Below, in pieces: positions 8,607 to 17,881 of a stretch of 64,000 bases of DNA (the stretch's first letter is position 1; the number at the start of each line of letters is the position of its first letter). The notes under the pieces were generated by a model that ran no database searches, was not told the origin of the DNA, and saw only the letters and a program-made list of their open reading frames with translations. The DNA lies in assembly GCA_016214895.1 (NCBI GenBank), contig JACRMR010000017.1, positions 1-64,000 on the forward strand. The letters run 5' to 3'. A program made the translations under genes and the position numbers. The DNA is from a candidate division KSB1 bacterium (GTDB taxonomy: Bacteria; Electryoneota; RPQS01).

Positions 8607-9605
8607 TTAGGGTTCTGGGAAGTAATCAGAGTCTATTCGCTTGATTGCAAATGATTTCGTCGTTGTTACGCCTACTCCGTGTTCAATCATAAGTTGAGCC
8701 AGCATCTTGCCATCTATTAGAATGACTTTCTTCGGTAGAATATCCCCAGCATATCTTCTTGCGTCGCTTGAGAAGTCAGCTGTTGTAATTAGAACGCCTT
8801 TCATCACTCGTCGCTGATCAAAACTTCCAGAAAAATCTCTTACCGCCGATACAGGAACTTGGCTATCCCATTTTTTTGCTTGAATGACAATAGAATCGGT
8901 AAGTCCAAGCATGTCTCCGTGGATTATTCCGTCTATACCACCGTCACCTGTGCGTCCAACAACCTGACCAGCGCCATCGAAGCCTCCTCCGTAGCCCATT
9001 GCTATCAAGAGATCAACAACAAGTTGCTCAAAGAACCTCGGACTGCTTGACTTAATTCGCTCTAGGAGGTCATCTATTAACAGTCCATTAATGACTCGCA
9101 GATTGAGTTCCACGATTTCCTCCGGCGTTTTCGTATCGACCGGCGGTGCGATTGCGGGTTTCGACTCAAAGGCCTGGATTTCAGGTGCACGGCTGGTTGA
9201 TTGTGTTGATTGTTCACGAACAGAAGACCAATCCGGGAATACTGGGTTTGTCCCTTTCTCCCAAGTCCATTCATCCAGCCAATTTTTGAAGTCAGGAATT
9301 TTGGAGAGAAACGTTTTATCAATTTTTGTTGGATTTTGCGTAAGGATTCTTCTACCCAAATCCGTGATCATAAACTGCGATCTTGCTGGGTACGTGATTA
9401 ATCCTGCCTTTTTGAGATAAGTTTTAGTCCAACTAAAATTGGCATCAAAGTAGTACAGATTTCCCGATCGCTCGCGTCTGTCATCTTCTGTTACTCCGAA
9501 CTGCTTTGCCAGGATATTTAAGGTTTCCTCTGTTGTATGAGAATGTCCATCTGCAGAGATTTTAAGAGTAGGGAGCATCATTGATTCATAATCTGGAATA
9601 GGCAT
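8607..9605 (-). CDS. Mrr-type restriction endonuclease (copy 1)
   Basis: Type IV-like restriction enzymes of the Mrr family cut modified DNA. The 332-aa protein has an N-terminal winged-helix Mrr_N-like region (residues 1-90) and a C-terminal PD-(D/E)xK nuclease: FFEQLVVDLLIAMGYGG, then TGDGGIDGII and IVIQAKKW, giving the D...QxK catalytic set. Start at 9605 (MPIPDYESM) matches the start of its paralogue at 11346. The open frame extending 160 codons upstream crosses repeat DNA and is not credible as protein. Copy 2 lies 0.8 kb upstream in the same direction. Confidence 0.88.
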   Translation of the reverse strand: MPIPDYESMMLPTLKISADGHSHTTEETLNILAKQFGVTEDDRRERSGNLYYFDANFSWTKTYLKKAGLITYPARSQFMITDLGRRILTQNPTKIDKTFLSKIPDFKNWLDEWTWEKGTNPVFPDWSSVREQSTQSTSRAPEIQAFESKPAIAPPVDTKTPEEIVELNLRVINGLLIDDLLERIKSSSPRFFEQLVVDLLIAMGYGGGFDGAGQVVGRTGDGGIDGIIHGDMLGLTDSIVIQAKKWDSQVPVSAVRDFSGSFDQRRVMKGVLITTADFSSDARRYAGDILPKKVILIDGKMLAQLMIEHGVGVTTTKSFAIKRIDSDYFPEP

Positions 9606-10425
9606 GGCGATTCCTCTCGCTGGGTTGTTGACAAATTCTTCCGAGCGTACGCATTGCGGCGCTTGCGGGAATTGTGATTTACGATGCAGACATTTGTCCC
9701 GATTTCGCACACGGGTGTGCTTTGCTACGGGCGGGAGATGCAATCGCCCTCCCGTATGCTTTGCGGTGCTTGGGATCGGCGATGCAATGGGCAGCCACGG
9801 GGGGCAGCGGCTACAGTCCTTGGGTTTCGCCGGACAGCCACGCGGGGCTGTCCCCACCGCCGGGCCGCCTGTCGATGAAGACGACTTCTTGTGATCCTGC
9901 AGCCGGAAGACGTGCTTCAGGATGACAGGCTTCTTGCCGGGGCTGCGGCGGAGGGGGCGCGGGGTTCGGTTTGTTTCGCCGAGGGGGCACTTGGAGACAA
10001 GTGCCGCCAAGGTGCTCCGGATCTGGGCCGAGCACCGTTCCGGCGGGGAAGGAATCCCGGCTCGGCGGAAATCAAGACATAGACTCTGCACGGCGACGAA
10101 CCCCGATTTCGCGCACGCAGTGCGGCGCTACGGGCGGGGCGATGGATGCGGTGCCTACGCTTTGACACGCCCACCAAGGTGGGCGCGACGGTTCGCAAGG
10201 CGGCCACGGGGGGGCAGCGGCTACAATCCGGTGGCTTCGACTACTCTTCCGATGGGGCACTTGAAGACAAGTGCCGCCAAGAGGGGGGTGCCGATTCCGG
10301 CCCCCCGGGGATGGACGGCGCGGCGGCGAGCAGAGCAGGGCAGGTTAACGGCGAAAGAGATCTGCCGCCGCAAAGAGGCCGACCCCCTTCGGTTCCCCCA
10401 CGGAGTGGGGGAAAGTCAGAGCAGG
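9606..10425. repeat. 820-bp repeat-rich spacer between the two mrr genes
   Basis: No gene is supported. It contains several hairpins: CGCACACGGGTGTGC near 9703, GGCACTTGGAGACAAGTGCC near 9984-10003, a GATTCCGG-family hairpin at 10038-10068, GCGCACGCAGTGCGGCGCTACGG near 10107 and CACTTGAAGACAAGTG near 10259. A segment beginning GCCACGGGG and containing GGCAGCGGCTACA occurs twice (near 9792 and 10202). TTCAGGATGACAGG near 9916 is half of another palindromic family. Confidence 0.7.
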
Positions 10426-11346
10426 CTATTCTTCCTCAAAATAGTCCGAGTCGATGCGCTTGATGGTGTAGCTGGTCACGGGCGTCACGCCCACGTCGTG
10501 GTCGATCATGAGTTGGGCCAGTTCATAGCCGTCGATTAGCACGATCTTCTTCTCGCCTGTCTTGGTCACGTACGTTTTCGCGTCACTGGTGAAGCTGGAG
10601 GTTGAGATCATCACGCCCTTCTTGGCCCCGTGGGCATCAAGACTTCCGCTGAAGTCCCGGACCGCGCCCACGGGCACGAGGCCCTCCCAGCGCTTGGCTT
10701 GCAGGTAGATCGCGCCCAGCCCCAGCTTGTCTTCCTTGATCAGGCCGTCAATCCCGCCGTCCCCCGATTTACCAATAACCTGTCCCGCTTCGGGAAGTGT
10801 CCCGCCATAGCCCATGCGTACCAGCAGATCGACAACCAAACGCTCGAAAAAGCGCGGGGAACAGGACTTGACCTTGTCCAGAATATCGTCGGCCAGGGCA
10901 GCGCGGATCTCCTGGTATGCCCCGCCGATCTGCTCTTCGGGGGTGCGAGGCGCGGGACCGTCGTGTGCTGGGTGCGCCGTGCGTTCGTCGTCGCCGCGTG
11001 TCGAGGATTCTCGCCATTCGACGTACTCGGGAAACCGGGTCAGGAACCTCATGTCAATCCGGGCGGGATTCTCTTTCAACGTCGCGGTCCCGCGTTCCGA
11101 AATTGAGTACACCCCGCGAGATTTGCGCGATGCCAACATCGCCTTGAAGAGGTAAGTCATGGACCACCGGACGATGTAGTTGAACCGCGGGCTCGCACCA
11201 TTGGGCATCAGCTCTGATCGCTCCGCTTCCGAGAGTTTGTACTCCACAGCGAGCGTTTCCACAATCTCGGTCAGGCTGCGAGGCTTGCCATCGGCCAAAC
11301 TGCGCAGCACGGGCAGCATAAGGGTCTGAAAATCGGGTATCGGCAT
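10426..11346 (-). CDS. Mrr-type restriction endonuclease (copy 2)
   Basis: A 306-aa paralogue of the downstream Mrr protein with the same architecture. It starts MPIPDFQTLMLPVL. The nuclease core reads FFERLVVDLLVRMGYGG, SGDGGIDGLI and IYLQAKRW, so the D and QxK catalytic residues are intact. Both copies end in the same sequence, KRIDSDYF. The linker between winged helix and nuclease is shorter than in copy 1 and differs in sequence. Divergence between the copies argues for an old duplication or separate acquisition, not a recent event. Confidence 0.88.
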   Translation of the reverse strand: MPIPDFQTLMLPVLRSLADGKPRSLTEIVETLAVEYKLSEAERSELMPNGASPRFNYIVRWSMTYLFKAMLASRKSRGVYSISERGTATLKENPARIDMRFLTRFPEYVEWRESSTRGDDERTAHPAHDGPAPRTPEEQIGGAYQEIRAALADDILDKVKSCSPRFFERLVVDLLVRMGYGGTLPEAGQVIGKSGDGGIDGLIKEDKLGLGAIYLQAKRWEGLVPVGAVRDFSGSLDAHGAKKGVMISTSSFTSDAKTYVTKTGEKKIVLIDGYELAQLMIDHDVGVTPVTSYTIKRIDSDYFEEE

Positions 11347-11660
11347 GTTGTTGTCCCCTGTGGAATCATTGATAATTTCTGAATCAGCCCCGAGCGTACA
11401 CAGGGGGTGCTGCGAAGCGGGCGATGCAATCGGCCCCTGCGGGAGACGCCGTTTTCTCCATGCCGTGGTCTCTGACCGTCGGATTAATTAGCCCGCCGAG
11501 CGGGGTGCCCTCACCCCGCCGGAATCGGAACGGCGGAAGGAACACCCCCGAATGCATGCCCAGGAGGCGCGACGGACCACCGAGACCCGCCCTCTGTCCC
11601 CCGGTGAACGGGGGGGGGATGATCCATCCTTACCCTTTGACACGCCCACCGAGGTGGGCG
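11347..11660. repeat. repeat-bearing spacer
   Basis: It holds an inverted copy of the GATTCCGG/CGGCGG hairpin family (11493-11526, stem GCGGGGTG/CACCCCGC). It also holds a C/G-run palindrome (11590-11620) and a CCACCGAGGTGGGCGCTACGG hairpin (11647-11667) that runs into the end of the next gene. No coding region is seen. Confidence 0.65.
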
Positions 11661-12101
11661 CTACGGCTTTCGGGGTTTGGTCTTCGGCTTCGTTGCGGGC
11701 GATTTGGCGCGGTTCGGGGCCGGTTTGAGGCTGGGAGACGGTTTACGGGCCGATCGGCGATTCCGGGCCACGGAAATGGCCTTCTGACCCCACTCCCGCA
11801 GCAGGTCGTCGTCCTCCAGCACGTCCGCGGGCACCGGGAAGTATGGCATCCGGCTCTTTTCCGGCTTGGACGGGTCGTACACCCACTGGCTCAAGCCGCG
11901 CACCGTGTAGTCCGCGCGATTCGTGTCGTCGGCCTTGAAGTACAACGTGTCGTCGTCGATGATGGCGAACATCGCGGGCTTGAGCTCGCCGCGCACCGGA
12001 ACCATGATCCCGGCCCCGCCGAACATCTTGCGGCAGTGGACTTTACCGAGCACCGCGAGGCGCTCCATGATGTAGTCAAGATAGGAATCGGAGATGGGCA
12101 T
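11661..12101 (-). CDS. TfoX N-terminal domain protein
   Basis: A 146-aa protein whose first 100 residues match the TfoX_N fold: a DYIMERLAVLGKVHCRKMFGGAGIM start and a later ADDTNRADY segment. Stand-alone TfoX_N proteins are widespread and poorly understood; they are named after the competence regulator. The C-terminal 35 residues are rich in Lys, Pro and Arg and probably disordered. Start at 12101 (MPISDSYLD) is chosen because the longer frame reads through a tetra-heptamer element immediately upstream. Confidence 0.75.
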   Translation of the reverse strand: MPISDSYLDYIMERLAVLGKVHCRKMFGGAGIMVPVRGELKPAMFAIIDDDTLYFKADDTNRADYTVRGLSQWVYDPSKPEKSRMPYFPVPADVLEDDDLLREWGQKAISVARNRRSARKPSPSLKPAPNRAKSPATKPKTKPRKP

Positions 12102-12107
12102 GGGAGG

Positions 12108-12135
12108 AAAATCCAAAATCGAAAATCCAAAATTC
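12108..12135. repeat. tetra-heptamer element, AAAATCC type
   Basis: Units AAAATCC, AAAATCG, AAAATCC, AAAATTC directly upstream of the TfoX-like start. The tail is AAATGCCGA. Related arrays occur inside dnaA (45122) and at the end of the AsnRS-like gene (61267). Confidence 0.9.
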
Positions 12136-12227
12136 AAATGCCGAGAACTGGCGCGGGACAGGCTGACCGATTCCGGGCACCCGGGGACCGGTGCCGCGGC
12201 GGGTCCAACGGGCGGCGCAGCCGGCCC

Positions 12228-12698
12228 CTACGACTCCAGCAGCTCTTCGAGCTGAAAGCGGTGGCGGAGGGGGTGCATGACGGCGTGCTCGAGCATGGCG
12301 TCGATGCAGTAGTCCACGCCCCAGCGGGATTTGTAGGTTTCGTCGAAACGCGGCTCCGCGACGCCAGCCAAGGGCTCGCGCCAAGCGGTAAGTAGTTGTT
12401 CAAGATAGGCTTCGGCCTCGCGCTCCACCACGGCGGGCTCCGGGGCCGTGGGCAGGCCCGGATCGGGCAGGCCCAGCATCTCGCACATCCAGCTCAGATA
12501 GCCCCGGGCCGCACGCAGGATATGGTGCAGCAGGTGCTCTTTGGATTGATAGTCCGGATCATCGGTCTTGGGGAGCGGGATACCCGCCGCCTTGGCCGCG
12601 CGCCAGGTGACCAGACATTTGCGCAGTTCCTGATCGTGCAGAATCACCATGGCGCGGGCGCCGCGGTAGGCATAGTGCTGGAGGTCGTGAAGAGGCAT
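12228..12698 (-). CDS. DinB-superfamily protein
   Basis: A 156-aa four-helix protein of the DinB/YfiT type. The helix containing KEHLLHHILRAARGYLSW and the late HAVMHPLRHRFQLEELL supply the spaced histidines that bind a metal in this superfamily. Substrates vary (some members are thiol transferases) and none can be assigned. Start at 12698 (MPLHDLQHY) is preferred, since upstream codons are non-conserved spacer. Confidence 0.7.
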   Translation of the reverse strand: MPLHDLQHYAYRGARAMVILHDQELRKCLVTWRAAKAAGIPLPKTDDPDYQSKEHLLHHILRAARGYLSWMCEMLGLPDPGLPTAPEPAVVEREAEAYLEQLLTAWREPLAGVAEPRFDETYKSRWGVDYCIDAMLEHAVMHPLRHRFQLEELLES

Positions 12699-13509
12699 GG
12701 GAAGAATTATCCGGGATCGAGAATTGAAATTCCGAGACCGCGTGGCCACCGTGGAGCGGAGAAAACCCGAGTGAAATCGGGGCGGGCAGGGGAGGTTGGC
12801 CCAAGCACAGTAAGATAATGAGAGTGAACCAGAAACGAAAGCGGAGAGTTGAGAGAAAACATGTAAACCGCGAGCCGCGGAAACGCTAACATCAAAGAAT
12901 GGCTAAGCTTGGAACTCCAAACTTGAAGCGTGAGGGCGGAGGCGATAGAGCGCTGACCCGGTTCTGCGGCTGGGTGTGCCGCACCCCCGTCTCAGGATGT
13001 AGCTCGAAATAGGGTTGGCTGATCACTACGGCAAGGCAAGGCGGCTTTAGACCCGTGACCTTCCGCTCCGACAACGGGCTGAAGCCACGTTGCCCCCCTT
13101 GCTGCTATTCCGGGATCGGTTCTATACCCCCCCTGTGCTCCCCCCTTGGGAAGGGGAAAAGGACCCGATCCGATTCCGGGCATGTGGAGACACATGCCGC
13201 GGCGGAGCCGGCAAGATTCCGGCGGGGTGAGGGCACCCCGCTCGGCGGACAAGGCGTTCCGGCGGGGGAGGGTTAAATCCGGCCCGCGACATAACCCAAA
13301 ACGCGCCCGAATCGTTCGGCATGCCGACGCGAACCGTCGGCTGCGCATGCGATGCGCTCGGGAGGGCAGTGGCATAACAGATGGCGAGTCCGGTGTATTT
13401 GCTTTCCTGCTGTTTATTCTTTACTTTAGTCGTTGGTCCGGGGGTTGCTGTTTGCACTTATCGAGAGTGAAACCAAACAACCCCTAAATAAGAGGCGAAA
13501 ACAAGAGAC
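12699..13509. repeat. 810-bp spacer with hairpin elements and the upstream region of the next gene
   Basis: No gene is supported. Bases 13037-13093 carry a GGCTTTAG...GGGCTGAAGCC palindrome also found at 21747-21803. 13172-13204 and 13215-13248 are two consecutive hairpins of the GATTCCGG/CGGCGG family (stems GGCATGTG/CACATGCC and GCGGGGTG/CACCCCGC). The last 100 bp before 13510 are less structured and should hold the promoter of the secreted-protein gene. Confidence 0.65.
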
Positions 13510-15594
13510 ATGAACCGCAACCTTCTCTCAACTCTGGCGATTTTGATGATCGCCGCGGCGGCGTGGGCGGGCACCCTGCAGGGGACCGTTTATCTGCCAA
13601 ACGACGGCGGCCCCGCGGCGGGCGCGACCGTTACCATTCATGCGAATCATGGTCAGCCACTGGTGGCGACCACGAACGACGCAGGTTTCTATCTGTTCGA
13701 AAGTCTGGCAAACGGCCGCTACATGGCCGTGGCTACGCTGGAAGGCTATCGACCCGGTGACGGTCAGGCCTGGGTGTTCGGCGACAGCGTCGTCACACTG
13801 GACCTCTTCCTGCATGCGCCGCTGACCGGCTTCGGCAACCTTGAAGGTCATGTCTGGCTGCCGGAAGAGGCGGGCCCGGCCGTGGGCGCGACGGTTTCGC
13901 TAATGCGCGACCCGGCGAATCCGCCGCTCGTCGCCACGACGAACGACGACGGCTACTACCTGTTTGAGAACATCGAGACCGGCCATTACGGCGGCTCGGC
14001 GGAACTTGAAGGCTATGGGGCGGACTTCCACGGGGCGTTTGTCCCGGATGGCGAGACCGGTGAGGCCAATTTCATGCTGCATCCGCTGCCGACGGGCTTC
14101 GGCAACGTCGAGGGCGTGGTGATCGTTGACAATCACGGGGGTCCGGCGGCCGGTGCGACGGTTGTCCTGTCGCGGCCAGACGCCGAATTGGTCACGACGA
14201 CCAACGAGAACGGCGAGTTCGGCTTTGCGGACGTCGCGGTCGGCGGGTGGGATGCCACTGCATCGCTGGAAGGCTTTGAAGACGGTCATGCGCGGGTGAT
14301 GGTCTTCGACGGCGTTACGGCGCATGTCATGATCATGCTGCACGGTGAGCCGGCGGAGGGTACCGGGACGGTTAACGTGCTGGTCACCACACCGGACGGC
14401 GCGGCGGTTCCGGGCGCCAACGTCAATCTGAACGCGGGCGGCCCCGGTCACGGACGCCATCTGCACGGGGAAACCGGCGAGGCCGGAACGGTGACGTTTG
14501 AGCATGTCCCGGCCGATCACTATTTTGTGGTCGCCTCCGCACACATGCTGGGCTTTGCGACGACGGAAATCGACGTGGCTGACCTGAGCGTCATCGATGT
14601 GACGCTGGTCCTGAGTGATTCCAACGGGCACGGCGGCGGGCACCACGGCGACTCGCTGACGGTGGTCGAGCTGTCCGGGACCGCGATCGTGGTCGATGAC
14701 ACCACGAATCCCAACCGGATCCGCGTGCGTTACTTCATCGATATCGATGCCGACGGCGTGGGTGACTATCGCCTGGCGTTCGGTCCGCCCTGGTACAACC
14801 CGGATAACGGCGCGACGCGCCCGGCCAACGGCGATCAGATTACGGTGACCGGTGGCCTGTTGACCTATGCCGACCCGCAGATCGTGGTCGTCTATACGAT
14901 CAACGGCCAGTTCTGGCGGGAACCGCGGCGCGGCCACGGCGGCCACGGCGGCGGAGACCACGGTCGGCGCGGCTGCAACCCGGATAGCGTGACAGCGGTC
15001 GAACTGGCCGGTGTGGCGATCGTCCATGAGTGCAACCCGCTGCACGGCGACCCGACCTGCTACGCGATTGACACCGACGGCGACGGCGCGATCAATTCGT
15101 TCCTCGACTTCGGCGCACCGGACTACGATCCGGGCAACGGCGCGACGCGTCCCGCCAACGGCGACGAAATCACGATCGTGGGCGGCGAAATCTTCTGCCC
15201 GAATGCGCCGATGCCGATGGTGATTGTCTATGAGATCAACGGCATGTTCTGGCGCGAGCCGGGCGACACGCTGGGCCTCGGACCGCTTGAGCAGAACGCC
15301 GTGGACGAGCCGATTGCGATCGGCACGCCGACGAGCTACCTGACGGCGCGGAACTATCCCAACCCGTTCAACCCCTCGACGATCATCAACTACAACATCC
15401 CGACCACGGGCACGGTCCGGCTGGCGGTGTATGATGTGACCGGTCGCGAAGTGGCCGTGCTGTTCAACGGCACTCAGGCCGCGGGCAGCTATGCCGTCAA
15501 CTTCAACGCCAACGGCATGGGCTCGGGCATCTACTTCTACCGCCTGACCGCCGGTTCGACCAGCCTCACGAACAAGATGATGTTGCTGCGCTAA
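13510..15594 (+). CDS. large exported protein with carboxypeptidase-regulatory-like repeats and a YPNPFNP sorting domain
   Basis: A 694-aa protein with a signal peptide (MNRNLLSTLAILMIAAAAWA). Three CarboxypepD_reg-like repeats of about 90 residues follow (patterns GATVTI..., TTNDAGFYLFE and so on), then a fourth, a His/Gly-rich stretch near residue 375, and two related repeats containing NGATRPANGD. The C-terminal 80 residues contain NYPNPFNPSTI, VYDVTGREV, GIYFYRLTAG and a KMMLLR end. This is the Por/type IX-like C-terminal sorting domain with an FlgD-Ig fold. It is likely surface-anchored or secreted; ligand unknown. A strong terminator follows. Confidence 0.85.
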   Translation: MNRNLLSTLAILMIAAAAWAGTLQGTVYLPNDGGPAAGATVTIHANHGQPLVATTNDAGFYLFESLANGRYMAVATLEGYRPGDGQAWVFGDSVVTLDLFLHAPLTGFGNLEGHVWLPEEAGPAVGATVSLMRDPANPPLVATTNDDGYYLFENIETGHYGGSAELEGYGADFHGAFVPDGETGEANFMLHPLPTGFGNVEGVVIVDNHGGPAAGATVVLSRPDAELVTTTNENGEFGFADVAVGGWDATASLEGFEDGHARVMVFDGVTAHVMIMLHGEPAEGTGTVNVLVTTPDGAAVPGANVNLNAGGPGHGRHLHGETGEAGTVTFEHVPADHYFVVASAHMLGFATTEIDVADLSVIDVTLVLSDSNGHGGGHHGDSLTVVELSGTAIVVDDTTNPNRIRVRYFIDIDADGVGDYRLAFGPPWYNPDNGATRPANGDQITVTGGLLTYADPQIVVVYTINGQFWREPRRGHGGHGGGDHGRRGCNPDSVTAVELAGVAIVHECNPLHGDPTCYAIDTDGDGAINSFLDFGAPDYDPGNGATRPANGDEITIVGGEIFCPNAPMPMVIVYEINGMFWREPGDTLGLGPLEQNAVDEPIAIGTPTSYLTARNYPNPFNPSTIINYNIPTTGTVRLAVYDVTGREVAVLFNGTQAAGSYAVNFNANGMGSGIYFYRLTAGSTSLTNKMMLLR

Positions 15595-15627
15595 GACGGC
15601 TGATCCCCCACCGGGGACATTACATAG

Positions 15628-15661
15628 AAAGCGCCGGCCCTGTCTGGGGGTCGGCGCTTTT
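15628..15661 (+). terminator. rho-independent terminator after the 13.5-kb gene
   Basis: AAAGCGCCGGCCC and GGGGTCGGCGCTTTT form a long GC stem closed by a short loop, with a U run. A nearly identical terminator ends the ABC operon at 21416-21452. Confidence 0.88.
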
Positions 15662-15707
15662 GCGTAGGGGGGGGGGGTGGTCGACGGAGAATCACGGTCT
15701 GGTGTTT

Positions 15708-16577
15708 TCAGACTTGCGGTTTCGCAGGAGTGGGAAGGCGCGGCTCGCCGCACAGTTGCACGACGGCCATGACCGTTCCCGAAATGTCAGCCTGGTAGGC
15801 TTCATCGCCTTCGCGTCGAAAGAACAAGGCCTGTTTGACCGGGCCGATGCAGTCGAGAGTCCCGAAATTCTGCCGAAGCAAGGACAACCCATGCCTAGCG
15901 GTTTCGTCGTCTAACAAGCTCCGGAGACGTTCCGCCACATCTTCGGGGCCTCTGCCATAGTTACGCGATACGTAGTGTATGTCGTACGCGTCCTTTCCAT
16001 ACGAACGGGATTGCAGAGCGAGCACCTTTGTGATAAGTAGTGCCCCGGCGCCACACACCTTGATGCTGCGCTCCACATTAGCGCCATCAAGTGTCTGCCC
16101 GGCAAGCAGGATCTGTTCGAAATCGCGAAAGGCGAGTCCTATGCCCGGCGTGACGATCGCGGCAAGATCGCCGGTGAGGTTTTGCAGTTTGGACGGTTCG
16201 CCATTGGCGTCCATCAAGAAGTCCACTATCGCGTTATCAAACCGAGGATGTCGCCAGCGTTGGCGGGTAACGTTCCCGTCTCGGTTTGTGCCGGGTTCAA
16301 AGCCGGAATTTCGCAATCGGTCCGCGATAGCCTCGTATCGATGATCGTGCAACAGAGCGACGCTTAGGCCCAGATCAACATCCATGCTCCCAATGTGTTT
16401 CTGCTCGTATGGTTGCTCGGTTTGATCCACAAGGAAGTACGGAACCATTCCTCCGATAACAACAATATCATCCTGAAAGTCACCCAGTATCGTGGCCAGA
16501 TGCAAGCTGGTACGAACAACGATTTGCGTTGTGTCGGCGACGTATTCGTCCGCGTGCCGCGGTTTCGGCTCAGCCAT
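15708..16577 (-). CDS. AbiEii-like nucleotidyltransferase (putative type IV toxin)
   Basis: A 289-aa protein with the nucleotidyltransferase signature of the AbiEii/JHP933 family: VVIGGMVPYFLVDQ followed by HIGSMDVDLGL. The GS...DVDL residues form the metal-binding pair. AbiEii toxins of characterised type IV systems block growth after phage infection by modifying a nucleic-acid substrate. It overlaps the upstream AbiEi-like gene by 8 nt, the usual antitoxin-first order. The match is by motif and gene pairing only. Confidence 0.7.
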   Translation of the reverse strand: MAEPKPRHADEYVADTTQIVVRTSLHLATILGDFQDDIVVIGGMVPYFLVDQTEQPYEQKHIGSMDVDLGLSVALLHDHRYEAIADRLRNSGFEPGTNRDGNVTRQRWRHPRFDNAIVDFLMDANGEPSKLQNLTGDLAAIVTPGIGLAFRDFEQILLAGQTLDGANVERSIKVCGAGALLITKVLALQSRSYGKDAYDIHYVSRNYGRGPEDVAERLRSLLDDETARHGLSLLRQNFGTLDCIGPVKQALFFRREGDEAYQADISGTVMAVVQLCGEPRLPTPAKPQV

Positions 16578-17649
16578 TTGCCAGTAGTCCGGGCTCTATT
16601 GTTCGGAAGAGCTCTTCCGCCGCTTCGTCGGATCGTTCCGGCTGGTCCTTCAGGTCGAGATAGGCCTGAATGCGGCTGACGCACGGAATGCCTGCCACGA
16701 TTTCACTTCCCATAAATACACCTTCGTCTTTGGGAACTACAAGCCAAACATTGGCGCCGCGTGGCTCTTCACGAAAGAGCAAGACCTGTAGCAAGTCGGG
16801 ATTCGGCATGGTCTTGAGATAGACTGAAACAAGGCGAAAGGTTGCCCACTGGGTATATTGCCATGCCGCAGCCAAGCCGGTGAATGCGAATTTCTGAGCT
16901 TGTTCGACGTCAAAGCGAGTGGCCAGCTTCCTGACTAACTCTTCGCTTGTCCTGGCCGGAATGTGGCCGCGCAGCACTTCGTTTTGTTTGAAGAAATCAT
17001 AGGAAGTTCGCCAATCCGCCAGCAAGAGTTGGTGGTTTTGCGGTGCGAATTCGTCAACTTGATCGCGGGAAAGGTATGAAGACTCCACCAGTCGATCAAG
17101 AATGCGACCGAGGTGGCCGGGATCAACTCCGGTTGCTTCGACCAGTTGTTTCTTCGTGACTCTGCGATGGGGATTCAACAGCAGCCAGCGAATGACGCGC
17201 GAACTCTTCGGGGCAAACACGGACGACGGGCGGCCCCGGGCGATGAATTGGTTGGGGTTGCCGCTGATGTTGATTAGTAGCCCGGGGGCCTTGATGGCGG
17301 CGTTGCCTGACAAATCAATCCAGTTTACGCCGTTCTCTTGGCATAACTTTCGGCCAGTTGGCCCCATGAATGGCACAGCGATTACCGGGATATAGTGGTC
17401 GGGGTCAGCTTTGACGAAGTAGATCGAACGGAGGATCTCCGATGATGAGCCCGTGGATGCCCAATTAACCGTGAAACGATGATCTCCGGCTGACAACTTC
17501 AGATGGAGCATGGTCCCTACCACTGCGCCGCCCATTAGCTCAATCGAAGCGTCCGGCAACAGTTTCTTCAGGCTATCGATAATATGAATCTGGACAAGAC
17601 TCCAGCGAAGAATGCCCCTTGGTTTAGGATGAAGCTCAGAGTTGCTCAT
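16570..17649 (-). CDS. AbiEi-like winged-helix antitoxin
   Basis: A 359-aa protein with a central winged-helix segment (RRVTKKQLVEATGVDPGHLG and following, about residues 160-200). A larger C-terminal domain resembles the AbiEi_2-type antitoxins that precede AbiEii toxins. The N-terminal 120 residues form an alpha/beta region resembling the DUF-type front half of long AbiEi proteins. Such antitoxins repress their own promoter. Two 60-bp operator-like repeats lie directly upstream. Confidence 0.65.
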   Translation of the reverse strand: MSNSELHPKPRGILRWSLVQIHIIDSLKKLLPDASIELMGGAVVGTMLHLKLSAGDHRFTVNWASTGSSSEILRSIYFVKADPDHYIPVIAVPFMGPTGRKLCQENGVNWIDLSGNAAIKAPGLLINISGNPNQFIARGRPSSVFAPKSSRVIRWLLLNPHRRVTKKQLVEATGVDPGHLGRILDRLVESSYLSRDQVDEFAPQNHQLLLADWRTSYDFFKQNEVLRGHIPARTSEELVRKLATRFDVEQAQKFAFTGLAAAWQYTQWATFRLVSVYLKTMPNPDLLQVLLFREEPRGANVWLVVPKDEGVFMGSEIVAGIPCVSRIQAYLDLKDQPERSDEAAEELFRTIEPGLLANG

Positions 17650-17677
17650 TTCTGTAAACTGTTTATATGTAGTTGTG

Positions 17678-17737
17678 TTGACTAAATTGGCTGTCTTGAC
17701 AATATAGTCATTTCTGTTTCTTTAGTCAAATGCATGC
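17678..17737. promoter_or_regulatory. operator-like 60-bp repeat, proximal copy
   Basis: Begins TTGACTAAATTG and ends TTTAGTCAAATGCATGC, so the ends form an inverted repeat (TTGACTAAA/TTTAGTCAA). An inner TTGACAATATAGTCA is a second imperfect palindrome. It lies just upstream of the AbiEi-like start in AT-rich DNA. A second copy with identical spacing lies at 17811-17870. Confidence 0.7.
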
Positions 17738-17810
17738 TAACGCGGATATTCTAACGGTCTGAAGAAATAGATTTGGCCTGTATAAGCTATTTTTATATTT
17801 TATATGTGTT

Positions 17811-17870
17811 TTGACTAAATTGTCATATTTGATAATGTTGTCAATTGCAAATTTTTAGTCAAATGTATGC
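17811..17870. promoter_or_regulatory. operator-like 60-bp repeat, distal copy
   Basis: Same ends as the proximal copy (TTGACTAAATTG ... TTTAGTCAAATGTATGC) with the same 31-bp interior, exactly 133 bp away. The interior is only partly conserved (TTGATAATGTTGTCA), which points to selection on the half-sites. Confidence 0.7.
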
Positions 17871-17881
17871 GTGGCTCTTTC

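Noticed and set aside
9606-10091. Upstream extension of the first mrr gene by 162 codons
   Set aside because: The extension crosses hairpin repeats and lacks resemblance to Mrr; the paralogue begins with the same MPIPD start.
13900-15753. Long minus-strand ORF of 617 codons opposite the secreted-protein gene
   Set aside because: It is a GC-rich antisense shadow: composition is Arg/His/Val-rich without motifs, while the plus strand has a signal peptide, repeats and a sorting domain.
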